A stretch of DNA of 22,853 bases, taken from Pelargonium cotyledonis (lineage: Eukaryota > Streptophyta > Magnoliopsida > Geraniales > Geraniaceae). The notes beneath the pieces were generated by a model. The model was not told where the DNA came from, made no database searches, and saw only the letters and a list, made by a program, of their open reading frames with translations. The stretch spans positions 1-22,853 of the forward strand of contig JAYMTA010000943.1 of assembly GCA_036897625.1 (NCBI GenBank). Reading direction: 5' to 3'. Shown in pieces: positions 10,975 through 22,539 of the stretch. A program made the translations under genes and the position numbers. Every line of letters begins with the position of its first letter. The first letter of the stretch is position 1.

Positions 10975-11060
10975 CAAGACTCCTAACTATCACTCAAACC
11001 CGTGATCTCAATGTCACTGAGCAACAACCTAACTACTTCAATGAGGCTCGCCCTTAGAGC
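10975..11060 (-). mobile_element. SINE-like fragment (tentative)
   Basis: Read on the minus strand, TTGCTCAGTGACATTGAG is followed by ATCACGGGTTTGAGT, which resembles a tRNA-type A box (TAGCTCAGTGG) and B box (GGTTCGANTCC). The boxes are closer than in a real tRNA, as in some plant SINEs. Ends and target-site duplication are not resolved, and it is not a tRNA gene. Confidence 0.25.
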
Positions 11061-12592
11061 CTTTAGGGCATCTATTGTGTTGTGTGGGGCATTTTTGTTG
11101 GGTTAGCTCTTGCCCCACAAAAACAGACATGAACTGGAATTCAGAAAACATTGATGTTCAGAACCTGTGACAAACCATAACAAGCATAAAACAAAAAACA
11201 AAAAACAAAAGCAAGAATAGGACCAGTCTCAACAAAATAAAGCTAAACCAAAGTCTATTCTCAAAATCTCAACCTTTTGATCTCTTTATGGCTTGTGAAG
11301 ATTCCACAGTACTACAAATACAACCAGAAACCTATGTTTCTCTGTCCTTGACTTCCAGATGCCTGAAATCAGTTTCTCAAGACATTTATGCAAGCCATGC
11401 TTAAACTTTTTAATCTCTCAAGGGGGCCTATGAAGAATTAAAAGAACCGAAAAGCATTCTCATATGGTTTACTTTTTCTTATTGCATAAATGAGACTCAA
11501 ATCCTCGAGAATATTCATTAGATCCGGGACAAAATCATCAAAACATTGACAAGTGAAAAGAAAACCATATGCAACTACAACAGTCCAACATTCTCATTCT
11601 CTAATTGCCTAAACAAACCTGATATGGCTTCCAAGGACTTTCATTCTTCTCCAAATATAGTTTACAAATTTGTAACTCCTAATAGTTCGCCTAATAAAGC
11701 TTCTAAGAGCATTTGTTTCAATCTACTCTTCCATCTCCTAATGGCCAATTTCCAAATCACAAACATAACAGTGAACTACAGACACAGTCATGTAGTTAAA
11801 TTCTGTTTAATAATTGCTAAAACTCACTAATCAAACTTCTAAGAGCACTCACTAACCCAATCTGCTCTTCTTTTTTCAAATGGATATTTTCAGATCAAGA
11901 ACGTAGTGTAAATACATGCCATATTAGGAGCATCGTCGTAAAAGGTCTAAGTAACAACATAGAATACACATTAGGTAAGCACATAATTGAAAGGCAAAAG
12001 TTGCAACTCATCCTAAAGAGAGGAATTGTCTATAGGAAATTAAATGTTATTAACTATAACTTAAGTTTATAACTGAGCTTCCAAATTACTTACATCTAAG
12101 ATCTATGTGTTCAGCAAATCATTAAACACAATCACCTAATAAAACTCGACATTGCTGATACAGGGCAGTTAGACCTTGATGGAAAGAGCTCTCCAATTCA
12201 GTTACCTAATCTATAACTTTAATATAATTGACTTAAGGGATCAAAAAATCTACTAATTCCCCAAAAGTTAACAAACACAATGAAAACAACTCTTTATCAT
12301 ATACATATAAAGAAGTCATATATTTGTGTTCATTGATAATTGCACATCTAAGATGAACCTTAGAAACTAGATATATCTTTCCATTCTTGACCTACAACCC
12401 ACCTAAGACTCCACTCAAAGAGGTGCACAACAATGATTTGCCTTCCAGATACATTTTCAGAGATTATCAGATAAATGCCTAATATAAATCAGCAAAACAC
12501 AACATTTCAGCTTAAGAACAGATACTCCAATAATATTAGAAGAGTAATTGTGTTATACCAAGTTTAATAGTAGGCAATTAGACAAGAAAAGA
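11061..12592. other. AT-rich region, including the cyclin 3' UTR
   Basis: No open frame here looks coding. The part next to 12593 must hold the 3' UTR of the minus-strand cyclin gene, but no clear poly(A) signal is visible. A short A-rich run, (CAAAAAA)n-like, lies at 11187-11211. The rest shows nothing recognisable. Confidence 0.5.
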
Positions 12593-14048
12593 TTAACGAG
12601 GGCTGCTAACAGACACATGACTTAGCGAAGGCAACTGCATCTGTTGATCCTGAGTTCTGCTCCTCTTGAACCAAGGCTCTGCTGAAGATGGGTTAGATGT
12701 CTTCAAGGACCATGAATCATTCGAGCTATCCGAGCTGAAATAAGCATCAACCACTCCACTTGGGCTGCCAGGCTCCGACATATGCTTGCGCTTGCGGCCT
12801 AAGCTTAGGCTGAGACCATGTTTGCCTGATAATTCAAGGATAAGTTTAGAGCATACATCCACCTCCTCCTGTAAAACATGAGCAGATATTAATGAATGTC
12901 TGTGGTCAAATCAAGATTTCGCAAGTGATCAACAAATGCCGTGATATTAGCTCTTAAACATGTTTAAGATATACAAACCTCTGTGATTTTCAGCACACCC
13001 ATCAGTTGATTTTGGTATTCCACAGGATTAAACGGCTCAATCTCCTTAATAACATGCAGCATTATAGCAGTAGCAAGCACAGAGGGGCGATAAAGCACAA
13101 ACCTTGGATCTGGCATTAAAAAAAAAATCAATTTTCAAGATGATATTACTAACCAAGTACCATCAATTATCAAAACTACCATATATAGTCTTCAGTGCAC
13201 AGATACGAAACTGAAATGAAATAAAGATGTGATTTTTGGCTCACCAGCAATGACCACAAGAAGTAGGCGCTCACACCTCCACAGAAACTCCCAATGTAAG
13301 TTGTTCTTCAGCCCGAGCCTCCTTGCAATGTGATTAAAAAATGAAATTGGGGTCACTGGATTCATCCTCCACTGAAGAGAAGACAGCACCAGAAGCTCCA
13401 TTCTCTGAATGGTCTTTGCCTCAAAAACAAACTTTGATTCCTCCACCTGAGAAAACAAAAAGAAACCCACATCAACAAAAAGTCCAATAACCACACAATG
13501 CGGCATTTTAACAAACACTTAGAGTGCATAAACAGCACTACACATACTTGCAGGTCTAAAAGGAGCGGAACTTGTGTCTCCTCCACCTTGGCAGCCAGGG
13601 AGAGACAGGCCACAGCAGCCAGCTGACTCATCCATGGCTTGTCCCTCTGAAACTTCAAGCTCGAAACGAACCTATCAAAGTAGTTGACAGCAAAAACAGC
13701 GGTCAAAGAAGAGAACCCATAATGGGCATTGACCCTCAGCATCCAATCCACCGCCTCTCTGCGAGCAATCGTCAAATACCCATCTGGGTTCCGATCGCTG
13801 TCGCAGAAATGATCCTCATTTTCCTTCGAAATCAGAGAAACCAACTCATCGTCTTCCCAAAACAAGTCCTGTTCGAGCAAAACCAGAAGGGAAAAGGAGC
13901 CTCCTTTCACATCTCCATCGCAGAACTCGCTCTCGTCGTCAACACCCACATCGTCTTCTTCCCCAAAATGCTCTTCCTCACAGTACAGTCCGTCGAGAAG
14001 CAGTGAAGGGCTTTGAATCTGGCTTTCTTCCTCCTCCCGCAGAGCCAT
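12593..14048 (-). CDS. CYCD3;2: D-type cyclin, CYCD3 group
   Basis: Four exons on the minus strand: 14048-13548, 13446-13245, 13109-12979 and 12868-12593. All are GT-AG, phases agree, and the product is 369 residues, usual for CYCD3. D3 cyclins activate CDKA, which phosphorylates retinoblastoma-related protein in the nucleus at G1/S and sustains proliferation in young organs. The N-terminus has the RBR-binding LxCxE motif (LYCEE, 21-25) after LLLDG. The cyclin box covers about 65-190 (REAVDWMLRVNAHYGFSSLT; NYFDRF; DKPWMSQLAAVACLSLAAKV; AKTIQRMELLVLSSLQWRM). A C-terminal cyclin fold follows. The tail holds a basic patch GRKRKH (302-307) and a Ser/Pro/Asp-rich PEST-like stretch (309-342), as expected for an unstable cyclin. 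The ending, with SSAEP, KRSR and QQMQL before SSPR, resembles Arabidopsis CYCD3;2 most. The gene is convergent with ARF. Confidence 0.95.
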
Positions 14049-14360
14049 CTTCTTCGCTGAAGAAGAGATTGAAGCCTCTGCTCATGATAGAACTAAAAAC
14101 AACGAACAGCTCATGAAGCCCAGACCCAAATAAGACGGAAGAGATAGAGATAGATGAGGAAGAGACACAACACAAACGCAGTAGCTGCTAGAGAAATGAA
14201 GGGTTTTATCTGATCTGAGAAGCTTTTCACGCCTGTCCTTTTTTCTCTCCTCGATTAAAATTAAATTAAATTACAAAAAAATTGATACTTTCGGGGGTGT
14301 TTGGCCCGCAGGAAAGTGGAATGTAACGGCACACTGACCAGGAAAACGAACCCGACCCTC

Positions 14361-14368
14361 CTTATATA
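14361..14368 (-). promoter_or_regulatory. Candidate TATA box of the cyclin gene
   Basis: TATATAAG on the minus strand lies 313 bp upstream of the cyclin ATG. It would give a leader of about 280 bases, within the usual long-leader range of CYCD3 genes. Confidence 0.45.
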
Positions 14369-14420
14369 GAATCAGAAATTAATAGCGTATCTGCAACATC
14401 GCTCAGATCAAACAGAGCAC

Positions 14421-14476
14421 ATACGTATCGGAGTAGACCCCCGATACGTATCGGATGGGAGTAGATACGATACGAA
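14421..14476. repeat. Palindromic GATACGTATCGG repeat cluster upstream of the cyclin gene
   Basis: ATACGTATCGG occurs at 14421-14431 and 14444-14454, each followed closely by AGTAGA. The second copy sits in a perfect 14-bp palindrome, CCGATACGTATCGG (14441-14454). GATACGATACG follows near 14465. The cluster lies just upstream of the putative TATA box, so it could be regulatory; its role is unknown. Confidence 0.6.
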
Positions 14477-14904
14477 GCTTAGTACTGTACAGATTCTGAT
14501 TGTGTTGTCGTTCGTTGCTTTGCTCGTGGGACTGACGCTCTGGCTTCCAACAGATGATTTGACTTTCGATTTTGGGCAGTTTAGTAAAATCGTAAGGGCG
14601 TGGTGAGCACGCGCTCCGTGTGAGTGTAGGGTAGGTGTTCGGGGAGTTGAAAGCGTTGACTGTTTAAAATGGGATTTGTCATCTTTGGGGAAGAGCGAAT
14701 GGGAAACACGCGCGAAACTTGGAATTAGATGGATGGATCATGGATGGATGGTAATTGGTAAACACTATTTCTCCTATTTAAATAATAATTCAATTTTTAG
14801 AGTATATTGTTATTTATTTATGACTATAATTCTTTTCTATAAAGTAAATATTGATTTACATCTCGAATGAGAGGGTCTAACGTAAAAAATTTAAGATGAT
14901 AATT
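14477..14904. other. Cyclin upstream region
   Basis: Moderately GC-rich around 14580-14720, with an ACGCGC-type word and no gene; distal promoter of the minus-strand cyclin gene by position. Confidence 0.4.
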
Positions 14905-15133
14905 ATAAATGGGTAAAATATATATTAGTTGACTGATATAAGATTACATCAGTCACAATTTAAGAAAGCCAATAAGTTGATGACACTTCTAAAATCACTT
15001 ATACTCACTCAAGTGAATTTGTGGGAGCCGAGCGATCCGTCCGGATCCATGATTTTAAATAATGTGTCATTACCTTATTAGTCTGACTGATATAATATTA
15101 TATCAGTCAACTGATGCCCATATTACTCATTAT
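14905..15133. mobile_element. Foldback MITE with nested palindromes
   Basis: The two ends of this 230-bp segment are inverted copies of each other. AGTTGACTGATATAAGAT at the left (from 14927) matches the reverse complement of the right end (15084-15115). Each end is itself a palindrome: the right one is a perfect 26-bp palindrome (15084-15109), the left one an imperfect version (14930-14955). Similarity weakens outward (ATGGGTAA against ATGAGTAA). It has no coding capacity, fitting a non-autonomous DNA element. The exact ends, target-site duplication and superfamily are uncertain. Confidence 0.7.
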
Positions 15134-16840
15134 AAATATATGATATCTTTATAATAAATGTATATATGACGACAAATTGTTAAGTCTTGTACCCAAAAGT
15201 TTCAATTGTACGCAAATTGTTTGGTCTAATTTTTCTCGATCTTACGTATTTTCTGGCTCTTCTGAACCATAACCCAAATGCCCAAATATTAGTTTAGTTT
15301 TTCAAACTTGTTTTTCTCATATTTTGTTTTTTCAGTAAAAACAATCATAATTAAGCTTGTAAGAAATTAAACAAAATATTGGAGCTTCAACGGGGTCTTA
15401 ATTTACACTCAATTATTAAACTTCGTGTGTAAATCAATGCAATTATTTGTATACTAATTTTATTTTGTAACAAGTTTTTACTAGCTACACTCATTAAGCC
15501 AGGACAGGAAGGCTCCTGGATCAAATCAAATCATGACCATTTCATTTTTTATTCAATTCAATTTGTTTGACCAAAGTAGCACATCAATTTATATATGGTA
15601 ATTTAATACTACTATTGTATTGTAATGTACAGTTTTTTATGTGTTTGGTATTGCTGTCTTGTCTCCCTCAAAACATACTTCATACGCTTTCTTTTAATGT
15701 CTCCTCCTACTCTCTCCTCATTACTTGCTCTCCCCCATCCTTACAAGGTTCCTAACATAATGACTCAAACCCATATATTACTATATATTTATTCTAAAAG
15801 CACAATGTTTGTGGCCGAAACTCAGCTAAAACACACATAAATGAAGTCGGACGAAAAATATAGCCGAACAATCGACTAAACGTTCTGCTGCGAGGTGAAG
15901 CACCACACATCTCACATCGTATAATGTCTTGTGCGTGCTTGTTTGGACCTATAATATGCTTTTAACTACCGTGAAAATGTAAGAAGAAATGTTCATTAGA
16001 TAATAGAGACGTTTGAATCGCAAGTTTAGGCCGAATAGTTGATTGACTATGCACAATACTATATTTTAGACTTAACACCAAAAATCCAAGGTTATAGGTG
16101 GCATCGCCACAATGATCCCACAATCATTCAATAAGGATAATTTTAGAGAAAAAATTAATAAAAAATGGTCGTAACATGTCACGTAAAAAGTCACATTATT
16201 TTTAAAAGAATATTGTATGCAACTATAGATGAATGATATTTATTTTGACTAATCAAATGTATTTTAATGAATGGACTATATAATTTTTTCGGTATCATTC
16301 TTTAAATTTATTTAATTTTTTAATAAACAATAAACTGTATTTTTTTTTTCTGGTAGAGTTCTTTGAAATAATTTATTCAGTAATATTTACCTAGCTTAGC
16401 TACACAAACACACATAAAATGGAGGAAGAAAACTGATTTAATTATTAAGCTACTAGTGTGTGTGTACTGTGTAGTATATTTAAATAATGCTACTTTCTAT
16501 AAAAAAAAAAGATAATAATGCTGCTCATCAATACAACTTTAGCTTCATTAGTTGCGAGACAGCTGATTTTTTATTTATTTATTTATAGCAGACATAAATT
16601 TACGAGGTCTTTATATTTAATAAATGTTGTATATGATGTCGAAAATACGGTTAAAAATCTCATAATAATAGCAATATACGAGCACATGCGATAAAGTTAT
16701 TCTTTTTATATTTCATGTGTAACGGAAACAAACCACATCAAGGGATAATTTGGTGGTTAAAAGGCGAGTTATCAATTCGTGTGAGTGTGTCTAGTTATAT
16801 GATACGTTTATAAATAGAAACACAACAACCAAATGATATG
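15134..16840. other. Gene-free AT-rich region
   Basis: Very AT-rich DNA with short open frames only. I see no domain, no clear terminal repeats and no RNA gene. Minor A or T runs occur at 16329-16350 and 16501-16510. Confidence 0.6.
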
Positions 16841-17072
16841 TATTGACACGACATGACATTAAAAATTACCAAACACTATAACAATATAATCAACCTATAT
16901 GTTTCACACATTGTTACGGTTGTTTTGCAATTACATATGTATATGTGCTTGTTGAACGACCCGTATTGACACGACATGACACAAACATTATAACAATATA
17001 ATCAACATGTTTCACACATTTTAACAATTATTTTGCGATTATATTTATATACATATATATGCTTGTTGAACG
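16841..17072 (+). repeat. 123-bp tandem duplication with GACACGACATGAC core
   Basis: Unit 1 is 16841-16963 and unit 2 is 16964-17072. Both open with TATTGACACGACATGACA, share ATAACAATATAATCAAC and GTTTCACACATT, and end with GCTTGTTGAACG. The second unit lacks about 14 bases. Differences are mostly small, so the duplication is fairly young. The ACACGACA words resemble the segment near 2826-2911. Confidence 0.85.
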
Positions 17073-18430
17073 TCTCACAACAACGACTAATCACCAAACC
17101 TAGCTCCTCCCATCCACTTTTTTATTTTGGGAAATCCATTAGTGGAGGCTTTAGAAATTTTGGATTTAAAAAATTGAAGCAAATTTGCCCATCAATCATG
17201 GATGCCATTGCTGGTTCTCCCAAAACCTTCATCAAATTCAAATACATGTCTTTTTCTTCATTTTTGAACCAACCCATCAACCAAAGATTCCAAATTTGAA
17301 GTTGCAAATACCCAAAATCTCCATCACTTTTCCACAATTATAGATAGATCACAGGCCAAAAAAAAAAAATACTATGGAATATGTAATCTCTAGGAGATAA
17401 ATTGCAATCTTGGTGCCAATAAATTGACCTTCCAATTTGGCATCATAAGATAAGATATTAAAATCCAAATTTGTCCCTCAATCCATTTACATGTGACTTC
17501 CAAGTACATTTTTTTGAATTTTGAACCAAATTCTTGCAACAACAATGGCATTGGCATCTGAAATTTTCCTTGAAACAGAACCTTCCTTTTGCATCTATAT
17601 GAAATTGCCAGCTAGTTGTTTAGCTAAAAGACACTGAAAATTAATGTGGTTTTAGGAGAAAACAAAAGTCACAAGTGGTATTAATTAATTAAACCACACC
17701 TCATGAATCTCAATGATGTTATGTTCATTGTTCACAATAATTTCAATTTTATTAAATTTGGGTTTTTAAAAATAAAAACATTTTCTCTTTAACAAATCAT
17801 GATGAGTACTGATGATCATCAACATCATCATATGTTTGACATTCTTAGCATCATAATTACCATAGTTTAATAAATTATGACCATAATTAAACCATATATA
17901 TAATTTCATGACAGAAAAACAGTTAAATATTTCATTAAAATGTGCAACATATTGGCTGTTAAATTAATGACAAGTCTTTCACCAGTATCATTTATGATAT
18001 CCACTTTATTTCTAATATAAAATATTAATTCATTAAAATCTAAAACTGTAAAAAAAAATATATAAATAATCGAAATGGCAATGCTTTTGGTTTTGGATTT
18101 TGTATAGCAAGAATGATTCTGTGTTTGAATGGTCAATTTTGATAGCTAAGCCTTATAAAGTTTTAAAATTTCACAAAAAAGAGCAAGAAAAATAAAATTC
18201 AAACACAGTATCATAAAAAGAAGGCATGGAAAAGGCAAGAGCAGGCGCATGCATGTCTTTACAATCCAAAAAATTCAAAAAATAAATAAATAAGCTCAGC
18301 TCATCAGATCAGTTCAGTGTCCAAAGATGGTAAATAATTTATTAAAAAACACGAAAACATAAATGTAATGTTCTCCAAATTACACCCATTTTGGTGTAAT
18401 AATCATTTCGTGTTTGTTTGGATAAAGGAT
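17073..18430. other. Gene-free region
   Basis: Open frames of 70-90 codons on both strands around 17033-17337 overlap each other and show no recognisable domain, splice context or codon signal, so I do not call a gene. The rest is AT-rich with nothing recognisable. Confidence 0.5.
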
Positions 18431-18572
18431 TCACTTTCTGTCGTTTCCGATGTGTCTGTGCTGTGCGCAAACTGAAACACAGAAACCGCACAATTGAATT
18501 GAATTCATGAATTCAGCTTCTCGCTGCTCTCTTTTTTCTTCTTTGCTTCGCTGTGTTTTTTGTGTTGTGTTT

Positions 18573-18604
<32 letters not shown>

Positions 18605-18755
18605 CCCTCTCATTTTTGTGCTGCAAAAAAAAGGTTCTGTCTGAATCAATCTGTTCACTTACTCTCCCACCAAACCGAACCAACACATATCAAAGCTAGT
18701 TTGTACTACTAAATATCTATTTTATTTTCTTTTCTTTTTCTTGTGTGTGTAATTG
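18431..18755 (+). other. Pyrimidine-rich, leader-like segment with an A27 tract
   Basis: This stretch contains CT- and TG-rich DNA resembling a plant 5' leader, interrupted by 27 consecutive A (18578-18604). No credible coding frame follows. The A tract could be a microsatellite or the tail of a retroposed sequence; no target duplication was identified. Confidence 0.35.
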
Positions 18756-19571
18756 AAAACCCATGAGAGAAAAAGGAAGATTCTTGTGGGATTTTCTGAT
18801 ACAAGAAGTAAAAGCATTTTTAACTGTGTCGAAATTGTAATTTTGAGTTCTGATATCGTTTGAATGGCGTTTTGGTCATTTTTGTATTAATGTTTTGTTT
18901 GAGGTCATGTTAGGAGTACTAGAAATTGTATGTTCTTGCCGCGTAGTTTTTTTGTCTTTTAAGTTGCGTTTTGAACTTATTTGCTCGTAATTCCGCATCT
19001 TGTAGGCGTTTGAAGAGCATTTTGGTAATTTTCTATATTGAGAATTTTATACTATTTAACATTTTACTTAAGCTAAAGTTTGAATTTGGAGCTATATATA
19101 TATAGTTGTTGATGTTAATGTCCAATGTGACTAAGTTGTAATTTCGTGTTTTGAAGCCGTTGAAGGGCATTTTAGTAATTTTGTACATTCGTAATATTTG
19201 TTCATGTTTAAAAAATGAGTTGTATATGCTTGTCACTCAGTTTTTATTTTTTTAACTCTTAATCCTTTATCAACATAAATAACTTCAAAACACAAAATAT
19301 GTGCGACAATTACATGCGACTTTTATTTTAAATTGTCTTCTTATCGTTATTTTTAATAAGAGATGCTGATGCATCAAAAAAATTATTTCTTTTTTTGAAT
19401 CATGATAACAAAGAGTTGCATTATCTACGATCATTAAATGTAATGTGTTGATACTCGATATACTAAATCTTGATCGTCAAACATGCCGTGTTAGAATACG
19501 ACTTATTTCCCCGAATTGCCATATTTGCTAAAAACCCAATAAAGAAAAGGAAGGTTCATGTGGGATTTTCT
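18756..19571 (+). repeat. Repeat block: 150-bp triplet bracketed by 42-bp direct repeats
   Basis: Direct repeats at 18756-18797 and 19531-19571 share AAAACCCA, AAAGGAAG and TGTGGGATTTTCT, about 775 bp apart. Between them three degenerate copies recur at exactly 150-bp spacing: TGAATGGCGTTTTGGTCATT from 18861, TGAAGAGCATTTTGGTAATT from 19011, and TGAAGGGCATTTTAGTAATT from 19161. Each is preceded by GTAATT-type sequence. The first and third copies also share a downstream TTGTATRTKCTTG tail and T-rich run. The 'GGCATTTTGGTAATTTT' wording is frequent in plant noncoding DNA. Confidence 0.7.
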
Positions 19572-22004
19572 TGCCCTAAATTATGGTAACTTTTTTTTAG
19601 GGCTCAAGGTTCGAGGGTTGGGGTTATGGTGGGTGGGAGAGGCAGAGATTGTTGTTGTTTGTGTAGTCCAGCAAAACCCAACTTTCAAGCAAAAGCTCAC
19701 TACCGTGCTCTTCTTTGCTTTACTATGCTTTGTAATGTTAATGTCAAAATGTGTGAGGAATTGGTTATATTTAGTGTTTTGTGACTATTTTTAAATAAAT
19801 TGTTGTTCATCAATCTCTTTCACTTTGACACCAACAATATGGACGTTTTGCTGCTTTTGAGTAGAATCATGTAATGTTGTCTTTTTTACATATATTCAAC
19901 TTGTAATTAAGATTATTAATTTTCTTTTAAGAGTCTTTGAGTTCCTAACAACAAACACCACCAATTAACCACTACAGGTGTTGTTTCATTTTTGGTTAAA
20001 AGTCAATTTAAATTTTGTGGCCTCAACCTCATCACAACTCATAGACAGCTTTGCATTTCATTTCTACGATCATTTGATCACATGTGTTGGGTTGTGTACG
20101 TGTTAATCATACTTCGTTTATATTTTATATCAGTACAATCTATTCAGTTACTGTATTACATGTGTCACATTTTAGTTCATCGTGGTTATTACATATATGT
20201 GTCATACTGGTGTTGAACTGTACAATACACATTTCGAATTTCAACTCTGACGTGAGCATGAATCATAAATTGCCAACTCTAGTCTAAATAGTGTATTTAT
20301 ATCACATATGTAATGTGTATTCTATTTTGGTTGATATAATAAAACAATATTGTTGCTAACAATGGTACCAATAAACAAAAATAAGGTAGAGTCATGTATT
20401 GTTTGCAGAGTAATTAATGTGAATCACATGTTAATTCTAACTGCAAAACCCAGAGACAATATCACAATAATGATAATTATATTAACAATTTTCAAATTCT
20501 CATTACGCATTTATAATGGGGAAATAGGCCCAGAGCTCAGAGATATATATAGATATTAATTGTTTTTAATTTAGAAATAAGATTGTATATATTATGAATA
20601 GATTCATAAATATTTTTAAGTCACGTGTATAAGTGAATTATTTTGTTCAGTTTGATCCGCATATTGTCATGTCACGTTGGAGGTATTTTTATTTGCTAAA
20701 CGTATTTTTTCTAAGCACTTTGAACAAAATTCACCTAAAAAAAATCTCAAAAGTGAGTCCAAAGGACCAAGTTGAAAAATATGGTAAGTTTAGGAAGTCC
20801 ACAATCATTAACCTTAACAAACAAAGTCAAGGAATTAGAAATTGCATAGTATTTGACTTGTGTGTTAATGATGGATGGGCCAGCTAGAGGCAGAGCTGTT
20901 TCATTGAGCTTGCAAGCTGGATGTGGAAATGTCAGCCCAAAGCAATTCCATAACTACAACTCCAACAAAAGTCTTTGATAATTGACACTCTGCAAGTCAA
21001 GCAAGAGACTTCAGATATTTACTCTTTCACCTTTTCTTGCTGCATTTCAAAAATAGAGTTAAACCGTCGAGACTTAACCGACAACTTCGATTGAAAAAGT
21101 ACGAGAAGAATACGAAGAGTTTTAATATTGATTCAACTCATAACATAGATATCTAGTCTCGTTCCGTAAGATGACTTTATGATTTGTACCGAAAAGAAGT
21201 AGCTACAGTTGGTAATATAAGACACACATGTAACTGGTATGAACGTAACACGATTTAACCGTGTCTAAATTTCATATGTCTACCATCTTGTTGTGGTTGT
21301 ATTAGAGATCTCCATAAATTTAACAATCATATTGTGTTCATATTGGACTTAAAAAATAATATGATTATACGATTACTATAAAATAACTACTTTAACACGA
21401 TATTCAATCCTAACTCGCAACTTTAAATACCTATTATGGATCATAATCTTTGATTGGCAAACAAATATTGTTACGTGCACAGAACTTCTAGAAAATGTAT
21501 GAGATGACAAGTAAAACAAGAACATGTGTGATGTAAATGGTTACAATGTTGTCGTTTTGGTCTTATATATAAAAACGTGTTAGCTAAAGATGGTTTAGAT
21601 TTGTCGAATCTACAAGCAACTAGTGCCTAATTGACACGTTGAGGAATGAAGAACAAACACAAACACCATGAGATTTGCTTTTTGTTAATGCTATCCACTT
21701 GAGCAACAACAACACTTAATTTTGAAAACCCATTTTATAATATTTATAAGTAACATCAATCATATCATCTATATGGCCTAACTTGACCAAACTTCCCATT
21801 TTGACTAATTAATCCAAATCCTTTGTAATATGTCACCAAAAATCTTAATTAAAAAGTAGAAAAAGAAAGACAAGTAGATCACCAACTCTTGCAATGCAAT
21901 ATGATTAGTTGCATGGCATTGCATGGAATTAGCATCATCATGAGTTTATGACCATCACCATATGGACAGATAATAATAACTAGGGTTTGGAGGGAAAAAA
22001 TATA
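19572..22004. other. Gene-free AT-rich region
   Basis: A short G-rich patch at about 19600-19660 and a GC-richer patch at 20880-20950 stand out slightly, but neither shows a gene, RNA gene or element ends. Open frames here are short and unrelated to known domains. Confidence 0.5.
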
Positions 22005-22258
22005 CTCCCTCCGTCCCAAAATGAGTACGTTGTTTCTATTTTTTTTTGTAAAAATTAATAATTACATGATAATTTAATGTGTTACCAATATAGTCATCAC
22101 TTACACACCTACACCCCATGTGCAAATCTGCCAATGTGCATAATAATAAGGATAATATGAAAAAAATAATAATTTAATAACCTAAAAATAGAAACAAGAT
22201 ACTAATTTTGGAACAAAGTTTTTTGACAAACAGAATACTCATTTTGGAACAGAGGGAG
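22005..22258. mobile_element. Stowaway-like MITE
   Basis: A 254-bp element starts CTCCCTCCGTCCCAAAATGA and ends with the inverted form (TCATTTTGGAACAGAGGGAG), about 23-bp terminal repeats with two mismatches. It is flanked by TA on both sides, the target duplication of Tc1/mariner-derived Stowaway MITEs, whose termini begin CTCCCTCC. A sub-terminal inverted match (GTTTCTATTTTT against AAAAATAGAAAC) adds fold-back potential. The right terminus appears twice: ACTAATTTTGGAACAAAG near 22201 precedes ACTCATTTTGGAACAGAG near 22238. No coding capacity. Confidence 0.88.
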
Positions 22259-22260
22259 TA

Positions 22261-22539
22261 TATAATATAAAACACGGCTTAATTTGAACTTTCTAACTTA
22301 CTAGAAGGTAGTTTGATTTTGTTTGTCCCTTATGATAAGTCATAAGTTACAAAATATGGCAATGAGTGAGTATGGTGTGTAGACCTGTTGTCCAAGTTAT
22401 TATCTCGAAACATTATATAATATTTATTGATTATTCAAATATGATTATTAATGTCGTTTGTGTTGAGAACTTTCACTTTGATTAATTGATTTTGTGTCAA
22501 AATCACCTTTTTAATTCACTTAAGAAATTGTCTAAGCCT
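22261..22539. other. AT-rich DNA after the MITE
   Basis: Nothing recognisable; no open frame of coding character. Confidence 0.5.

Noticed and set aside
13572..14006. 144-codon plus-strand frame opposite cyclin exon 1
   Set aside because: Antisense shadow of the well-supported cyclin exon.
14300..14310. E2F-like word TTTGGCCCGC upstream of the cyclin gene
   Set aside because: It does not match the TTTSSCGC consensus because of an extra base.
17033..17337. Overlapping frames of 88 (+) and 71 (-) codons
   Set aside because: No domain, no splice context, no composition change and mutual overlap; both look like chance frames.
18431..18658. 75-codon minus-strand frame containing a poly-Phe run
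   Set aside because: The Phe run is only the A27 tract read in reverse; no protein is indicated.
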